A stretch of 42,561 nt of DNA from JANOBD01 sp031411495 (GCA_031411495.1 JANOBD010000031.1:1-42561); one strand, 5' to 3'; positions 1 to 8,504 are shown, counted from the stretch's first letter. The notes: generated by a model from the sequence alone, not told the origin. Translations and numbers: made by a program.

Positions 1-558
1 CAGCCGCTGTGTGATCGCGATGGTGAAATCCGCGTGCTCGAACTTTTCTTTGAGCGCGCCGCCCCACCAGGCGAGATCCGCGTTAAGCGTCATCGAGTAC
101 GGAATATCCGCCAGCTGCTTCACCAGCATGCCGAGAATCGCAGCAGACGCGCAGCTGTGAATATGCAGATGCGTCGCTCCGGCCGTGAGAAGCTGTCGCG
201 CGAGGACTGCGGCAGGAACGATCAGCTTTACGGTGTCGGGCCGGTCTCGGGCCTTGCGATCGACGGGTAGCGACTTCGCGAGCTTGATCGCTCCGAGCAT
301 CCGCCCCGGCCGAAGCATCAGCCACACCACGGTTGTCACGAGCATCAACACGCCGATCGGCATGATGTAGGTCGTCTGGGTCGAGGCCGATTCGGCGAAG
401 CGATGGCGCGCCTTCTCAGATTCCCTGGGCTTGCGCGTCGAGAATAGTCGCACATCGACGCCCCACTCGCGCAGGTGTGAAATCTCTCGCCACATCCAGA
501 TATGCGTCTGCCCGGGGAACTCAGGAATCAGGTAGGCGATGACCGGCGTCGACTTCAT
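1..558 (-). CDS. Glycosyltransferase, exopolysaccharide (GT4-like) type, N-terminal part; cut by window edge
   Basis: The frame is open from an ATG at 558 to the first base of the window, giving 186 residues without a stop; the C-terminal part lies outside. The N-terminus reads IPEFPGQTHIWMWREISHLR followed by GVDVRLFSTRK. This resembles the start of GT4-fold glycosyltransferases of the colanic acid/EPS type, where an FP..S/T-x-T/H motif precedes an early helix. A hydrophobic stretch (YIMPIGVLMLVTTVVWLML) follows at about residues 75-95. HLHIHSCASAAILGM and IPYSMTLNADLAWWG then match the region where these enzymes have the H-x-H-x-H / SMTLH-type donor-domain entry. The product would transfer a sugar in surface polysaccharide synthesis. 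The family assignment is fairly firm; substrate and exact role cannot be told. No other polysaccharide gene is adjacent. Confidence 0.72.
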   Translation of the reverse strand, partial: MKSTPVIAYLIPEFPGQTHIWMWREISHLREWGVDVRLFSTRKPRESEKARHRFAESASTQTTYIMPIGVLMLVTTVVWLMLRPGRMLGAIKLAKSLPVDRKARDRPDTVKLIVPAAVLARQLLTAGATHLHIHSCASAAILGMLVKQLADIPYSMTLNADLAWWGGALKEKFEHADFTIAITQRL

Positions 559-631
559 CGGCCGGTCATTAGAGCATGGTGGCGCACGATCGCCAAAGTC
601 AATCCAGTTTCGCTCGATCCATCAAATGAGC

Positions 632-661
632 GGTCGCGGACGGCACACACCGTCCGCGACC
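632..661 (-). terminator. Hairpin, probable transcription terminator of the RTX/beta-helix gene
   Basis: A perfect 12-bp stem (GGTCGCGGACGG at 632-643 with its complement at 650-661) closes a six-base CACACA loop. It lies about 65 bases past the stop of the gene at 727-3405, read on the minus strand. There is no clean U-run after the stem, so intrinsic termination is likely but not certain. Confidence 0.5.
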
Positions 662-726
662 CGCGAATACCACAATCGTACCCGCGATTGATATTTCAAA
701 CTTCGTTCCCGAACCGAGCGTTCGCG

Positions 727-3405
727 TTAACCGACATGCGCGAGCATCGAGTTGGTGAGCGTGCTCACGCCGTCGAGCTGCACGTCGGTGAAGAGGTCGT
801 CATGCACGACCGATTGCGTATTCCAGCGCGTCGGGTCGTAGTGATTGGCGGTCGTATAGTCAAGGCCGACGAACATCATGCCGCCGTTGGCGAAGCCGAG
901 CGCTCGCGCGGTGGACGGCCAGATGTTGCCGCCGATGAGACGGAACGCCGAGAGGTCGGCCATGTTCACCGAGACGGCCGCCGTGCCGAAACTGCCCGGG
1001 CGGAGGTAGGGCGCCACGTAGACGTTGTTGGTCAGCGTGACCGAGTCGGCGCGGCCCTCGAGGCGGAGGAAGTTGCCGGTCGTTCCGTTGTTGACTACGA
1101 CGTTGTGGTCCAACACGAGGTCGACGACGCCGCGCTGATACACCGCGTTGTACGCCTTGACCGAGATAGCGGCAATGTCGTCGGCGAAGAACGTGTTGTC
1201 ACGGAAGGTGACGTTCTCGGCGCCGTGCTGGAGGAAGAACGTCGCCTGGTACACGACGTTGCCTTCGACCGCGGCATGTCGGAAGCGTGAACCCTTGTCG
1301 CTCAGGCCGTCGTTTTCGCCGAGCGGGCCTACGCCCGCCGGGCCGCGCAGCTCGTTATTGGCGATATACGAGTACTGACCCTTCTGGTTCGTGATCGCGC
1401 CCTTGGCGGTATCGCGCGAGTCGACGTTGCGGCGATCGAGATTCGTCAGGCGGTTATTGGCGATCAGGATTCGCTCCGCGCCGCCAACGCGGACGATATG
1501 TTCGCGCGTCGAGTTGGCGACGCTATTGCCGACGATCACAATATCCGTGCCCTGCACCCAGCAGAAGTAATCGCGAATGCCGGTTTCCGAAGGCGCGCTG
1601 TTGTCCATCGCCAGCACGCCGGTCGGCAGCATGTTCAGGTTCATCGCGTAACCCACGTTCAGGAACGTGTTGTCACGAATCGTCGCGTTTCGTGCGCCGA
1701 CGCTGAACGTGATCACCATGCCCGTCTGCTCGGTGTCGCCGCTGTAGATCGAATCGAACGTGAAGCCGCGGACGGAGATGTCCTGCGAGTTGTTGGGGAG
1801 ATAGAACATCACCGGCCGACCGACGCGCTCGCCGGCCCAGACGACGCGCGGCGCATCGCCGCTGCCATAGGTACCCAGGCGGATGTTGGAGCCGTTGATG
1901 GTGATGGACGAGCTGACATTGAACGTGTCACCGCGTTTCACCAGCACCTGCGAGTTGCTCCCGGCAAGCTGCAGCGCCTGGGCGATCGTGCGAACGGCGC
2001 TCGATGTCGAGGTGCCGTTGTTGGAGTCATTGCCGCTGCTGGAGACGTAGATGGTCTTGTTGATGGTCGGCGCGGTGACGTTCACGACGGTCGTCGCGGT
2101 GCTCACGTGGCCGCCGGGCGCGGTGACGGTCAGCTTGACCGTGTAGGTGCCGGGACGTTCATAGACGTGGGCGGCATTGAAGCCCGGAAGCGAGTTGTAG
2201 CGCGAGCCCGGATCGCCGAAGTCCCAGGTGAACTTCGCGTCTTCGATCTGGTAGCCGGGGACGGTGGTGCCGGTGGCTTGGATATGAAACGTCTGGCCGG
2301 CTTCGCGGTCGGAATCCATCGCGGCGAGCACGATATGAGCGGCGAGGGTGTCGTTCCCACCGTTGTTGCCACCATTGTTCCCGCCGTTGTTCCCGCCGTT
2401 GTTTCCACCGGTGCCGGTGATGACGGTGAACTCGAACGTTTCCGGTTCGCCAACGAATCCTCGGGCGTGATCGGCGGCATAAGGTGTCGCGGTGAGTGTG
2501 TACCGGCCGGCGCGGGCGTTCCACGCGTTGAGCTTGCCGTTGGACTCGCCATTGAGCGAGAGGGAACCCGCGCTTTCGACGCGATTCACCGAGCCGTCGC
2601 TCATCGAATAGATCACGCTCTGCACGTCGTTGCCGGTGCGCGCCACGATCGTGAACGACCGAGGAAGCCTCGACAGATTGAGCGTCACTCCGCTCTGTAG
2701 GTCTTCATATCCGTCCACAACCCGGCCGGTGTCGGTGTTGACGAGGCTGAGTTGGCGGATTTCTGGTGACGGGACGACGTTGAGCACATGGAACGAGGCG
2801 ACGGTGGTGACCGAGTCGTGACCGGCGCCGCCTTCGACGAGGTCATCACGGTCGGTGAAGAACTTGTCATTGCCTTTGCGGCCGTAGAGACGATCATGGC
2901 CGCCGTCGGCGCTGACCCAGTCGTTGCCCGAGCCGGCGTTGACGTAGTCGTTGCCGCCGCCGCTGAGTACCTGGTCGTTTCCGGTGCCGGCGTTGACCGA
3001 GTCGTTCCCCTGACCGGCGTTGACGAGGTCGCGGCCACCGCCGGTCTGAATGTTGTCGTTTCCTGCGCCGGTGTAGACGGTGTCGTTGCCCTTGCCAGTC
3101 GTGACAATCACGTTCGTGGTAAGCCGAGGATCGGCCCATACGCGATTGTTGCCATTCCCCGCGTCGACATAAATCGCATAAGTCATCTGGGCATTGTAGC
3201 GCTCAGAGTTCATACCGTTGACTGTTGTCCAGATTTCACTGCCATCATTGGAGAGGTTCACCGAGATCCGGTCGGAGGAATTTGTGCCTTGAACGTGAAG
3301 CTGGTGACCATCAACCCAACTTGCGGCCATCAACTGCCGTGGTTCGAGGCCCTCGAACGCTGCTTTCACGGCGTTACCGATAATCTTGCGTGTATCAATG
3401 CTCAT
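727..3405 (-). CDS. Secreted RTX-repeat / PKD / right-handed beta-helix protein with LEPR-type N-terminus
   Basis: An 892-residue multidomain surface or secreted protein. I place the start at the ATG at 3405 (MSIDTRKIIGNAV); a GTG at 3435 would add ten residues. The N-terminus carries FEGLEPRQLMAA (about residues 17-28), the LEPR-x-L motif seen at the start of many planctomycete exported proteins. Residues about 100-200 hold tandem RTX-type calcium-binding nonapeptides (GTGNDQVLS, GSGNDWVSA and relatives). A low-complexity GGNN linker at about 332-350 leads into a PKD-like domain at about 353-446, with FTWDFGD and HVYERPGTYTVKLTV. The rest (about 450-892) starts KTIYVSSSGNDSNNGT and looks like a right-handed parallel beta-helix of pectate-lyase fold, with many short repeats such as IVGNSV, ILIANNRL and NVTFRDNTF. 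Polysaccharide binding or cleavage is plausible, but I see no catalytic signature that proves it. Confidence 0.85.
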   Translation of the reverse strand: MSIDTRKIIGNAVKAAFEGLEPRQLMAASWVDGHQLHVQGTNSSDRISVNLSNDGSEIWTTVNGMNSERYNAQMTYAIYVDAGNGNNRVWADPRLTTNVIVTTGKGNDTVYTGAGNDNIQTGGGRDLVNAGQGNDSVNAGTGNDQVLSGGGNDYVNAGSGNDWVSADGGHDRLYGRKGNDKFFTDRDDLVEGGAGHDSVTTVASFHVLNVVPSPEIRQLSLVNTDTGRVVDGYEDLQSGVTLNLSRLPRSFTIVARTGNDVQSVIYSMSDGSVNRVESAGSLSLNGESNGKLNAWNARAGRYTLTATPYAADHARGFVGEPETFEFTVITGTGGNNGGNNGGNNGGNNGGNDTLAAHIVLAAMDSDREAGQTFHIQATGTTVPGYQIEDAKFTWDFGDPGSRYNSLPGFNAAHVYERPGTYTVKLTVTAPGGHVSTATTVVNVTAPTINKTIYVSSSGNDSNNGTSTSSAVRTIAQALQLAGSNSQVLVKRGDTFNVSSSITINGSNIRLGTYGSGDAPRVVWAGERVGRPVMFYLPNNSQDISVRGFTFDSIYSGDTEQTGMVITFSVGARNATIRDNTFLNVGYAMNLNMLPTGVLAMDNSAPSETGIRDYFCWVQGTDIVIVGNSVANSTREHIVRVGGAERILIANNRLTNLDRRNVDSRDTAKGAITNQKGQYSYIANNELRGPAGVGPLGENDGLSDKGSRFRHAAVEGNVVYQATFFLQHGAENVTFRDNTFFADDIAAISVKAYNAVYQRGVVDLVLDHNVVVNNGTTGNFLRLEGRADSVTLTNNVYVAPYLRPGSFGTAAVSVNMADLSAFRLIGGNIWPSTARALGFANGGMMFVGLDYTTANHYDPTRWNTQSVVHDDLFTDVQLDGVSTLTNSMLAHVG

Positions 3406-3596
3406 GGGCCAAGCTAGACGATTGCCCAGCGCCACAAGCGAGCAGACGCAAATCCGATTGGTTGGTTTTCTAAGCCTCCTGCGTAAATGAACTTTTACTG
3501 ATCCGCATGACCGTCACGGTGCCGTACTGATAAACTCGCGCGTACCAGTACTGACTTTCCCTTACAGCGTTATCAGACCACTTCGTAAAGGTGGTT

Positions 3597-3614
3597 CGCT
3601 TCCGATAAGAAGCG
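3597..3614 (-). terminator. Small hairpin downstream of tatC
   Basis: CGCTTC at 3597-3602 and GAAGCG at 3609-3614 form a perfect 6-bp stem with a six-base loop, 37 bases past the tatC stop. An adjacent imperfect ACCAC/GTGGT pair lies at 3577-3595. No T-run follows, so the terminator role is tentative. Confidence 0.3.
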
Positions 3615-3650
3615 GTTTGCCAGTCGTGGTGTCGGAAGGTTCGGCGATGA

Positions 3651-4643
3651 CTAGGCCGAATCGGGAAGGTGCGATTCCGTCCCGGGATCGCGCGCCAGTA
3701 ACAGGCCCAGCTCGAACAATCCGCACAATGGAATCATCAGCGCGATCGTCGCCGTCACCACGTCGCCGGGCGTGATGACCGCCGCCAGGATCACGATGAC
3801 GAAGTAAACCATCCGCCGCATCCCGCGCAGCTCGGCCAACTCGAAGATTCCTACCTTTACCAGCAGCATGACGGCAATCGGCGTCTGAAAGCTCAGTCCG
3901 AAAACCAGCAGCATCATCAGCAGCATTTCCGTGTAGTCGCCGAGCGTGATCCAAGGCGCCACCAGGTTCTCGGAGGTAAACTGCATGATTCGGACATGGC
4001 CCTCGAGGAAGACCTTCATCCTGAACTGCGACTTGTTGAACCAGATTGCCCCTTCGGGCATTGTCGCGGGGTCGCTGTCCAACATCGGAACCATCGGAAA
4101 CGCGATCGGCTGCGTGGTCGCGACCGGCGAGTACGAATTGGGCAGCGGGATCGTCGTCGTGAAGTAGACGAAGAACCTCAGCGTCATCGGCAGCACGATG
4201 TAAAACGCGAACGCCACGCCACTCAGGAGCAGCACCACCATCAGCGGCAGATAGCGGGTCACGGTCTTCCGTTCGTTCGGGTAGAGCCCTGCCGCCACGA
4301 ACATCCACAGTTGATACAGCAGCCACGGCGAAGCGATGACGATCGCGCCGATGGAACAGAGCTTGAGGTAGATGGTGAACGTCTCGCCCGTCGCTCCGCC
4401 CCATAACTGCGGGTTCAGCTCGTACTCGTGCATGACGTCGAGCAGCGGTTTGCAGAGGAACTGGAAGACCCAGTCGCGAACGACGGTCAGGCAGAGGATG
4501 AACGCGACGAAGAAGCCGCCCAAGCCCAGGATGAGCCGGGTACGCAGCTCCTCCAGGTGTTCGCCGAAGGTCATGCGGTAGTCGTCGGGGTCGACGACCT
4601 TGGCGATACGCTGCGAGGATGAGGGCGGAAGGATACTTGCCAT
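3651..4643 (-). CDS. tatC: Sec-independent protein translocase subunit TatC
   Basis: TatC is the multi-spanning inner-membrane receptor of the twin-arginine pathway, which exports folded proteins. The diagnostic N-terminal motif is present at about residues 25-37 (MTFGEHLEELRTR), followed by the first membrane segment (LILGLGGFFVAFILCLTVV). Six hydrophobic segments are recognisable, including ASPWLLYQLWMFVAAGLYPNER, the conserved loop and helix seen in TatC. At 330 residues it is longer than the usual 240-260. The extra length is an N-terminal extension of about 20 residues and an extended periplasmic loop at about 165-225. tatA/tatB are not next to it. The metallophosphoesterase at 8650-9882, with an internal SRRDFLT, could be a substrate. 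Confidence 0.95.
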   Translation of the reverse strand: MASILPPSSSQRIAKVVDPDDYRMTFGEHLEELRTRLILGLGGFFVAFILCLTVVRDWVFQFLCKPLLDVMHEYELNPQLWGGATGETFTIYLKLCSIGAIVIASPWLLYQLWMFVAAGLYPNERKTVTRYLPLMVVLLLSGVAFAFYIVLPMTLRFFVYFTTTIPLPNSYSPVATTQPIAFPMVPMLDSDPATMPEGAIWFNKSQFRMKVFLEGHVRIMQFTSENLVAPWITLGDYTEMLLMMLLVFGLSFQTPIAVMLLVKVGIFELAELRGMRRMVYFVIVILAAVITPGDVVTATIALMIPLCGLFELGLLLARDPGTESHLPDSA

Positions 4644-4715
4644 CTGCCCGGCATCTTAGGGATTGAGTCGGGCGGCGTCGAAGCGGCGCGGTTGTCGGAC
4701 GTTGGGTCCGGTCCG

Positions 4716-5084
4716 TCAGGCGGCGGGAACGAAGTCGAACCGGATCGCCAGAGACCATCCGTCGCGGCGGGCCTTGCATCGCACGACCCGCCCGAAGATT
4801 CGTCGGGCGATACCTGCGTCCGGCGGCAGCGTGATGACCAGTCGCTCGCCATCTTCCACAGGCTGGCGCGACGTCGCGGCGATTCCGCCTTCGGAGATGT
4901 CCAGGACCGTCAGCGTGAACTTCGGCGCCCTCTGCGCGCTGAGCGTGTTGTCCAGCCGCCGCGCCTCGGCACGCAACCGCACGCGGTTGCGCCGGTGCTG
5001 GCGACGCTCCGGCTCGTAGTCGGTGATCTTGAACGTCTTGCCGGCCGCTTCCGCGGTCGCCCATGTCGACGTGGCTTGCAACAT
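4716..5084 (-). CDS. PilZ-domain protein
   Basis: A 122-residue single-domain protein. It has the two PilZ signatures: a basic N-terminal RRQHRRNRVRLR stretch (about residues 27-38), corresponding to the RxxxR element, and DISEGGIAATS at about 63-73, corresponding to the D/N-x-S-x-x-G element. The end, VVRCKARRDGWSLAIRFDF, is typical of the last PilZ strands. Members bind cyclic di-GMP and alter motility, pili or polysaccharide output, or act as non-binding partners. It lies just upstream of tatC on the same strand, with about 70 bases between, and is divergent from the CNNM gene. A second PilZ gene lies 1.8 kb away at 6931-7257. Confidence 0.85.
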   Translation of the reverse strand: MLQATSTWATAEAAGKTFKITDYEPERRQHRRNRVRLRAEARRLDNTLSAQRAPKFTLTVLDISEGGIAATSRQPVEDGERLVITLPPDAGIARRIFGRVVRCKARRDGWSLAIRFDFVPAA

Positions 5085-5271
5085 TCCTGGCTCCTATTCC
5101 CCACTCATCACATCGGCGACAAAGAATGCACGGTTTATCCACCCCGCACGGAACGAACGTCCGATACTCGCCGGTAACGGACAAATTGCCCGAAGTGCGT
5201 CCCAAAACGATTCCTCGCCGCCCGCGCCATTGACGGGCGATGCCGCGCTCCAGCACACTCGCCGTCTGAGC

Positions 5272-6564
5272 ATGGCCTCCGCATTCCTGGTGATCTTCCT
5301 CCTCCTGGTCAACGCCTTCTGCGTCGCCGCCGAGTTCGCCATCGTCGCGCTGCGCAACGTGCAGATCGAACAGCTGCGTGCCCGGGGCAAGCCGCGGACG
5401 GCGGCGATCCTCGTCAAACTCAAGAAGCAGATCAGCAGCACCGTCGGCGCGCTGCAGGTGGGAATCACGATCACCAACCTGCTGCTCGGCGGTCTCGGCG
5501 AGCCGATCATGACCGAAGGGCTCACGCACCTGCTCGGCCCCGTTTTCACCGTGCTCCCCGCGTCGATCCGTCATGGCGTCGCGACGGCGATGGGCTTCTT
5601 CCTCGTCACCTACCTCACCGTCGTCTTCAGCGAACAGTTGCCGAAAGTGATGGCGATCCGGTACGTGCCGCTCGTCTCCGCGCTCGTCGCACGGCCCACG
5701 AAACTGCTGCTCACGCTCACCTGGCCGCTGGTATGGGTGATGAACAAGTCGGCGAATCTGGTTACGCGTCCGCTGGGCATGGGGAGCGTAGATGACGCCG
5801 AGAAGGAGATTCACAGCGTCGATGAGATCCGCCTGATCACCTCCGAAGCCGCCGAGCACGGCACGCTGACCAACCGCGAGCGATCGTTGATCCTCAACTC
5901 GCTGGCGCTGGGCCGTCGCACGGCCCGGCAGATCATGGTGCCGCGGGTCAAGGTCGCGTATCTCGACCTGAAAAAGACGATGGACTTGAATCGGCAGGTG
6001 ATGAACGAACACCTCTATTCGCGGCTTCCGCTGTGCGACGGGAGCATCGACAAGGTGGTCGGCATCGTTCCGACGCGTGAGTTTCTCGCGGCGTTCAATG
6101 CCGAGGGCGACACGAGCGTGCTGCAGCTCATCTCGCGGCCGGCGATCTTCGCGCCCTCGACGATCTCTCTCGACAAACTGCTGGTGCTGGTGGACGAACG
6201 CCGGACGCAGATGGTGATCCTCGTGGACGAGCACGGCGGCATGGAGGGGATCGTCACGCTGCGCGACATCGTCGACGAACTCGTCGGCCAGCCGATCGCC
6301 GTCACCGTCGGCGAGGCGATCGACCGGAAGTTCAGTTTCAATGGCGACACCCCCCTGCACCAGGTCGGCGCCAAGCTCGGCCGCGAGATTCCCGCCGAAG
6401 GCGGCGTGGTCACCGTGGGTGGCCTGGTCACCGAGCGACTGGGCCGCTTCCCGCGCATCGGCGACGAGGTCGAGGTGGCGGGCCTGAACTTCAAGGTGAT
6501 CGACGGCGACAACCGCGTGGTCCGACGGGTCGAGGTGCGATCGATCTCGTCCACTTCGGTCTGA
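5272..6564 (+). CDS. CNNM/CBS-domain membrane protein (HlyC/CorC family)
   Basis: A 430-residue membrane protein of the CNNM (DUF21)-CBS-CorC_HlyC architecture, implicated in Mg2+/Co2+ homeostasis. I start it at the ATG at 5272, because the frame open to 5023 would add a long tail lacking hydrophobic character and the first helix begins at once (MASAFLVIFLLLVNAFCVAAEFAIVALR). Residues 1-190 are the transmembrane CNNM domain, with GITITNLLLGGLGEP and YLTVVFSEQLPKVMAIRY. A paired CBS domain spans about 205-320 (RQIMVPRVKVAYLDL; MVILVDEHGGMEGIVTLRDI), and the C-terminal transporter-associated domain covers about 335-420. The gene stands alone on the plus strand between two PilZ genes. Confidence 0.92.
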   Translation: MASAFLVIFLLLVNAFCVAAEFAIVALRNVQIEQLRARGKPRTAAILVKLKKQISSTVGALQVGITITNLLLGGLGEPIMTEGLTHLLGPVFTVLPASIRHGVATAMGFFLVTYLTVVFSEQLPKVMAIRYVPLVSALVARPTKLLLTLTWPLVWVMNKSANLVTRPLGMGSVDDAEKEIHSVDEIRLITSEAAEHGTLTNRERSLILNSLALGRRTARQIMVPRVKVAYLDLKKTMDLNRQVMNEHLYSRLPLCDGSIDKVVGIVPTREFLAAFNAEGDTSVLQLISRPAIFAPSTISLDKLLVLVDERRTQMVILVDEHGGMEGIVTLRDIVDELVGQPIAVTVGEAIDRKFSFNGDTPLHQVGAKLGREIPAEGGVVTVGGLVTERLGRFPRIGDEVEVAGLNFKVIDGDNRVVRRVEVRSISSTSV

Positions 6565-6930
6565 TCTGCCAGTGAAGCTGGGTAATCGATTTACGACGAG
6601 AATGGGTAATTGTGGGCAATGCCGGGCACGGGTCGATGGCGCGTGTGCAGGTCTGGCCCGAGACGGAACTTCGTCCGGAAAGCCGTTCATCTACCTTACG
6701 GCGGATGCTGCGCCAAAATGCCTCGCGGCGCAGCGCATGCTGCGAAGGTTCTCGCCGTAAACCGTGCCTGCTGGAGGCTTTCCGGAAAACCTGTATTTTA
6801 CACGTATCGGGCGAACGCGCGTCCGTCCGGCGCCGATCGATTTATCGGCAAGCAGGCGAAAGCCGCTTTTCTCGAATTCGGTGACTCGAACTCTTACGCG
6901 ACCACCGGTTCGGATCGATCCAGAGGGTAA
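6565..6930. other. 366-base stretch without a convincing gene
   Basis: Short overlapping open frames on both strands have no recognisable domain, signal peptide or good ribosome site. One 8-bp stem (GCTGCGCC with GGCGCAGC, around 6707-6734) is visible. The segment probably holds the end of the CNNM transcript and the leader of the following PilZ gene. I looked for a cyclic-di-GMP riboswitch core and did not find one. Confidence 0.5.
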
Positions 6931-7257
6931 GTGTCTCACGAAGCCCATGATCCTCTGCTGCCCGGCTCGTTCGGCAATATCGCCATCGAACGCCGTCGCA
7001 GCCACCGCGAGACGGTCGTCGCGATCGGCCGGCTAATCCCGATCGATCATTCGGACGAGGGCCGCTGCATCCAGGTGTTGATCACCGACCTCTCGCTCCA
7101 CGGCCTGGACTTCCGCAGTGCCATTGCCCCGCGCGATGGCGCGTTCTATCGGGTCGAGATGAGCGTCGGCCCGCTCTCGCTCACCTCCCGACTTCGCGTG
7201 ATTCGCGCGAGCATGCGTTCGGACGGCACATACGAAATCGGCGCCGAGTTCGTCTGA
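6931..7257 (+). CDS. PilZ-domain protein
   Basis: A 108-residue protein with a GTG start preceded by AGAGGG at 6922-6927 (close spacing). The PilZ features are IERRRSHRETV at about residues 19-29, the arginine-rich element, and ITDLSLHGLDFRS at about 48-60, the D-x-S-x-x-G element. It ends in YEIGAEFV, the usual closing strand. It should bind or once have bound cyclic di-GMP. It differs enough from the PilZ protein at 4716-5084 that a recent duplication is unlikely. A bidirectional terminator follows 46 bases after the stop. Confidence 0.83.
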   Translation: MSHEAHDPLLPGSFGNIAIERRRSHRETVVAIGRLIPIDHSDEGRCIQVLITDLSLHGLDFRSAIAPRDGAFYRVEMSVGPLSLTSRLRVIRASMRSDGTYEIGAEFV

Positions 7258-7302
7258 CGGATCGACGGTCGAAGCCTGGCTCGATCACAAGAGAAAAAGA
7301 AA

Positions 7303-7343
7303 CCGCGGCACCGGCGTGAACGCTCGTGCCGCGGCTTTGTTTT
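7303..7343. terminator. Bidirectional rho-independent terminator between convergent genes
   Basis: A perfect 9-bp stem, CCGCGGCAC at 7303-7311 with GTGCCGCGG at 7326-7334, is followed by CTTTGTTTTC on the plus strand. On the minus strand it is followed by the complement of AAGAGAAAAAGAAA, also T-rich. It sits between the convergent PilZ (+) and RTX (-) genes and can end both. Confidence 0.88.
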
Positions 7344-7373
7344 CAAGGGCAGATCTGCAAACGGTGCCGAGGA

Positions 7374-8504
7374 TCAGCCGAGAATGTCGTCGCCACCACC
7401 GCCGCCGTGGTGATGGTCGTCATTATCATCCTCGCCTCCGCCGTGGCCGTTGTCGCCGTCATCCGAGCCGCCGCGGTCGTGATGTTCGTTTTCGCCATCT
7501 TCGCCGCCGAAGTCGTCATTGCCATCGCCGCCCATGAGGCTGTCGTCGCCGACATCGCCGTAGATGTCATCGTCCCCGCCTTGGCCGTCGACGCTGTCGT
7601 TCCCCTCGTCGCCGTGGCATTCGTCGTTGCCGTTGCCGCCGTGGATGTGGTCGAAACCGGTTTGGCCAAAGATGGAATCATCGCCATCATCGCCGCCAAG
7701 GCTGTCATCGCCTTCGTCGCCGTTGACGTCGTCGTCGCCTTGGCCGCCGCCGACGGTGTCGTCATCGAGTCCGCCGGAGAGCGAGTCGGAGTCGTCGCCG
7801 CCGGTGATGGAGTCGTCGCCGGCATAGCCAAGGACGGTGTCGTTGCCTTCGTTGCCGCCGCAGACGTCGTTGCCGTCGCCGCCGGTGAGGGAGTCATCGT
7901 CGAGGCCGCCTTCGAGGAAGTCGCGGCCGCCGTTACCGGCGATCCGGTCGGCGCCGGCGAGTCCGCGGATGCGGTCGCTGCCACTTCCGCCGTTCATGCG
8001 GTCGTTGCCGTTGTCGCCGCGTTCGATGTCGTTGCCGGAGCCGCCGGCGATGAGATCGGTACCGCTGCCGCCGCGGAGCGAGTCGTCGCCGTCGTCGCCG
8101 TAAATGCTGTCGCGATCGCCGCCGGAGTCGATGTTGTCATTGCCCTCGCCACCGAAGACGCGATCGGCGCCGGCGCCGCTGAAGATGACGTCGTTGCCGT
8201 CGCCGCCATAGATGGTCGAAGGCAGCGCGGTGGCGGCGTTGCTGTAGGTGTCGTCCCCGCCGAGCAGGTTGACCTTGATCTTCGTGACGCCCACCGACGA
8301 CAGCTCGGTTTGAACGCCGTTGATGATCACCCGGAACTTGGAGTTGGGCACATCGACCTGGACAGAGACCGTGTCGGCGGATTCGGTTCCCTGGATGTTG
8401 AGCTCGTCCCCGCTGATCGTTGCCGAAAGCAACTTGCGAGCTTCGAGGCCCTCGATCTTCGAGCACATTTCACTGCAAACGCGGGCGATCTTTCGATTCT
8501 TCAT
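7374..8504 (-). CDS. RTX-repeat calcium-binding protein with LEAR-type N-terminus and His/Asp-rich tail
   Basis: A 376-residue protein built almost entirely of RTX nonapeptides (GGxGxDxxx), such as GGSGNDIER, GGDGNDVCG and GGNGNDECH, from about residue 90 to 345. I choose the ATG at 8504 (MKNRKIARVCSEM) because GGAG lies eight bases upstream; an in-frame start at 8549 is less well supported. EGLEARKLLSATI at about residues 18-30 is a variant of the planctomycete LEPR-x-L motif. The last 35 residues are extremely rich in Gly, Asp and His (DDNDDHHHGGGGGDD), which suggests extra metal binding. RTX repeats fold into calcium-loaded beta-rolls outside the cell. No catalytic domain or type I secretion partner is seen here. 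The next gene is divergent. Confidence 0.85.
   Translation of the reverse strand: MKNRKIARVCSEMCSKIEGLEARKLLSATISGDELNIQGTESADTVSVQVDVPNSKFRVIINGVQTELSSVGVTKIKVNLLGGDDTYSNAATALPSTIYGGDGNDVIFSGAGADRVFGGEGNDNIDSGGDRDSIYGDDGDDSLRGGSGTDLIAGGSGNDIERGDNGNDRMNGGSGSDRIRGLAGADRIAGNGGRDFLEGGLDDDSLTGGDGNDVCGGNEGNDTVLGYAGDDSITGGDDSDSLSGGLDDDTVGGGQGDDDVNGDEGDDSLGGDDGDDSIFGQTGFDHIHGGNGNDECHGDEGNDSVDGQGGDDDIYGDVGDDSLMGGDGNDDFGGEDGENEHHDRGGSDDGDNGHGGGEDDNDDHHHGGGGGDDILG

Noticed and set aside
3562..6690. A 1042-residue open frame on the minus strand covering tatC, PilZ and the CNNM gene
   Set aside because: It overlaps three real genes whose products carry family motifs, and its own protein is Arg/Asp/His-rich without any domain; it is a GC-rich mirror frame.
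6610..6930. A 106-residue plus-strand frame just before the second PilZ gene
   Set aside because: No domain, no ribosome site, and it ends directly before the PilZ GTG; the gap is better explained as leader sequence.
7374..8260. Regular short-period DNA repetition that could be taken for a CRISPR or satellite array
   Set aside because: The period is 9 codons of RTX protein repeats with free third positions; there are no spacers of constant length between identical repeats.
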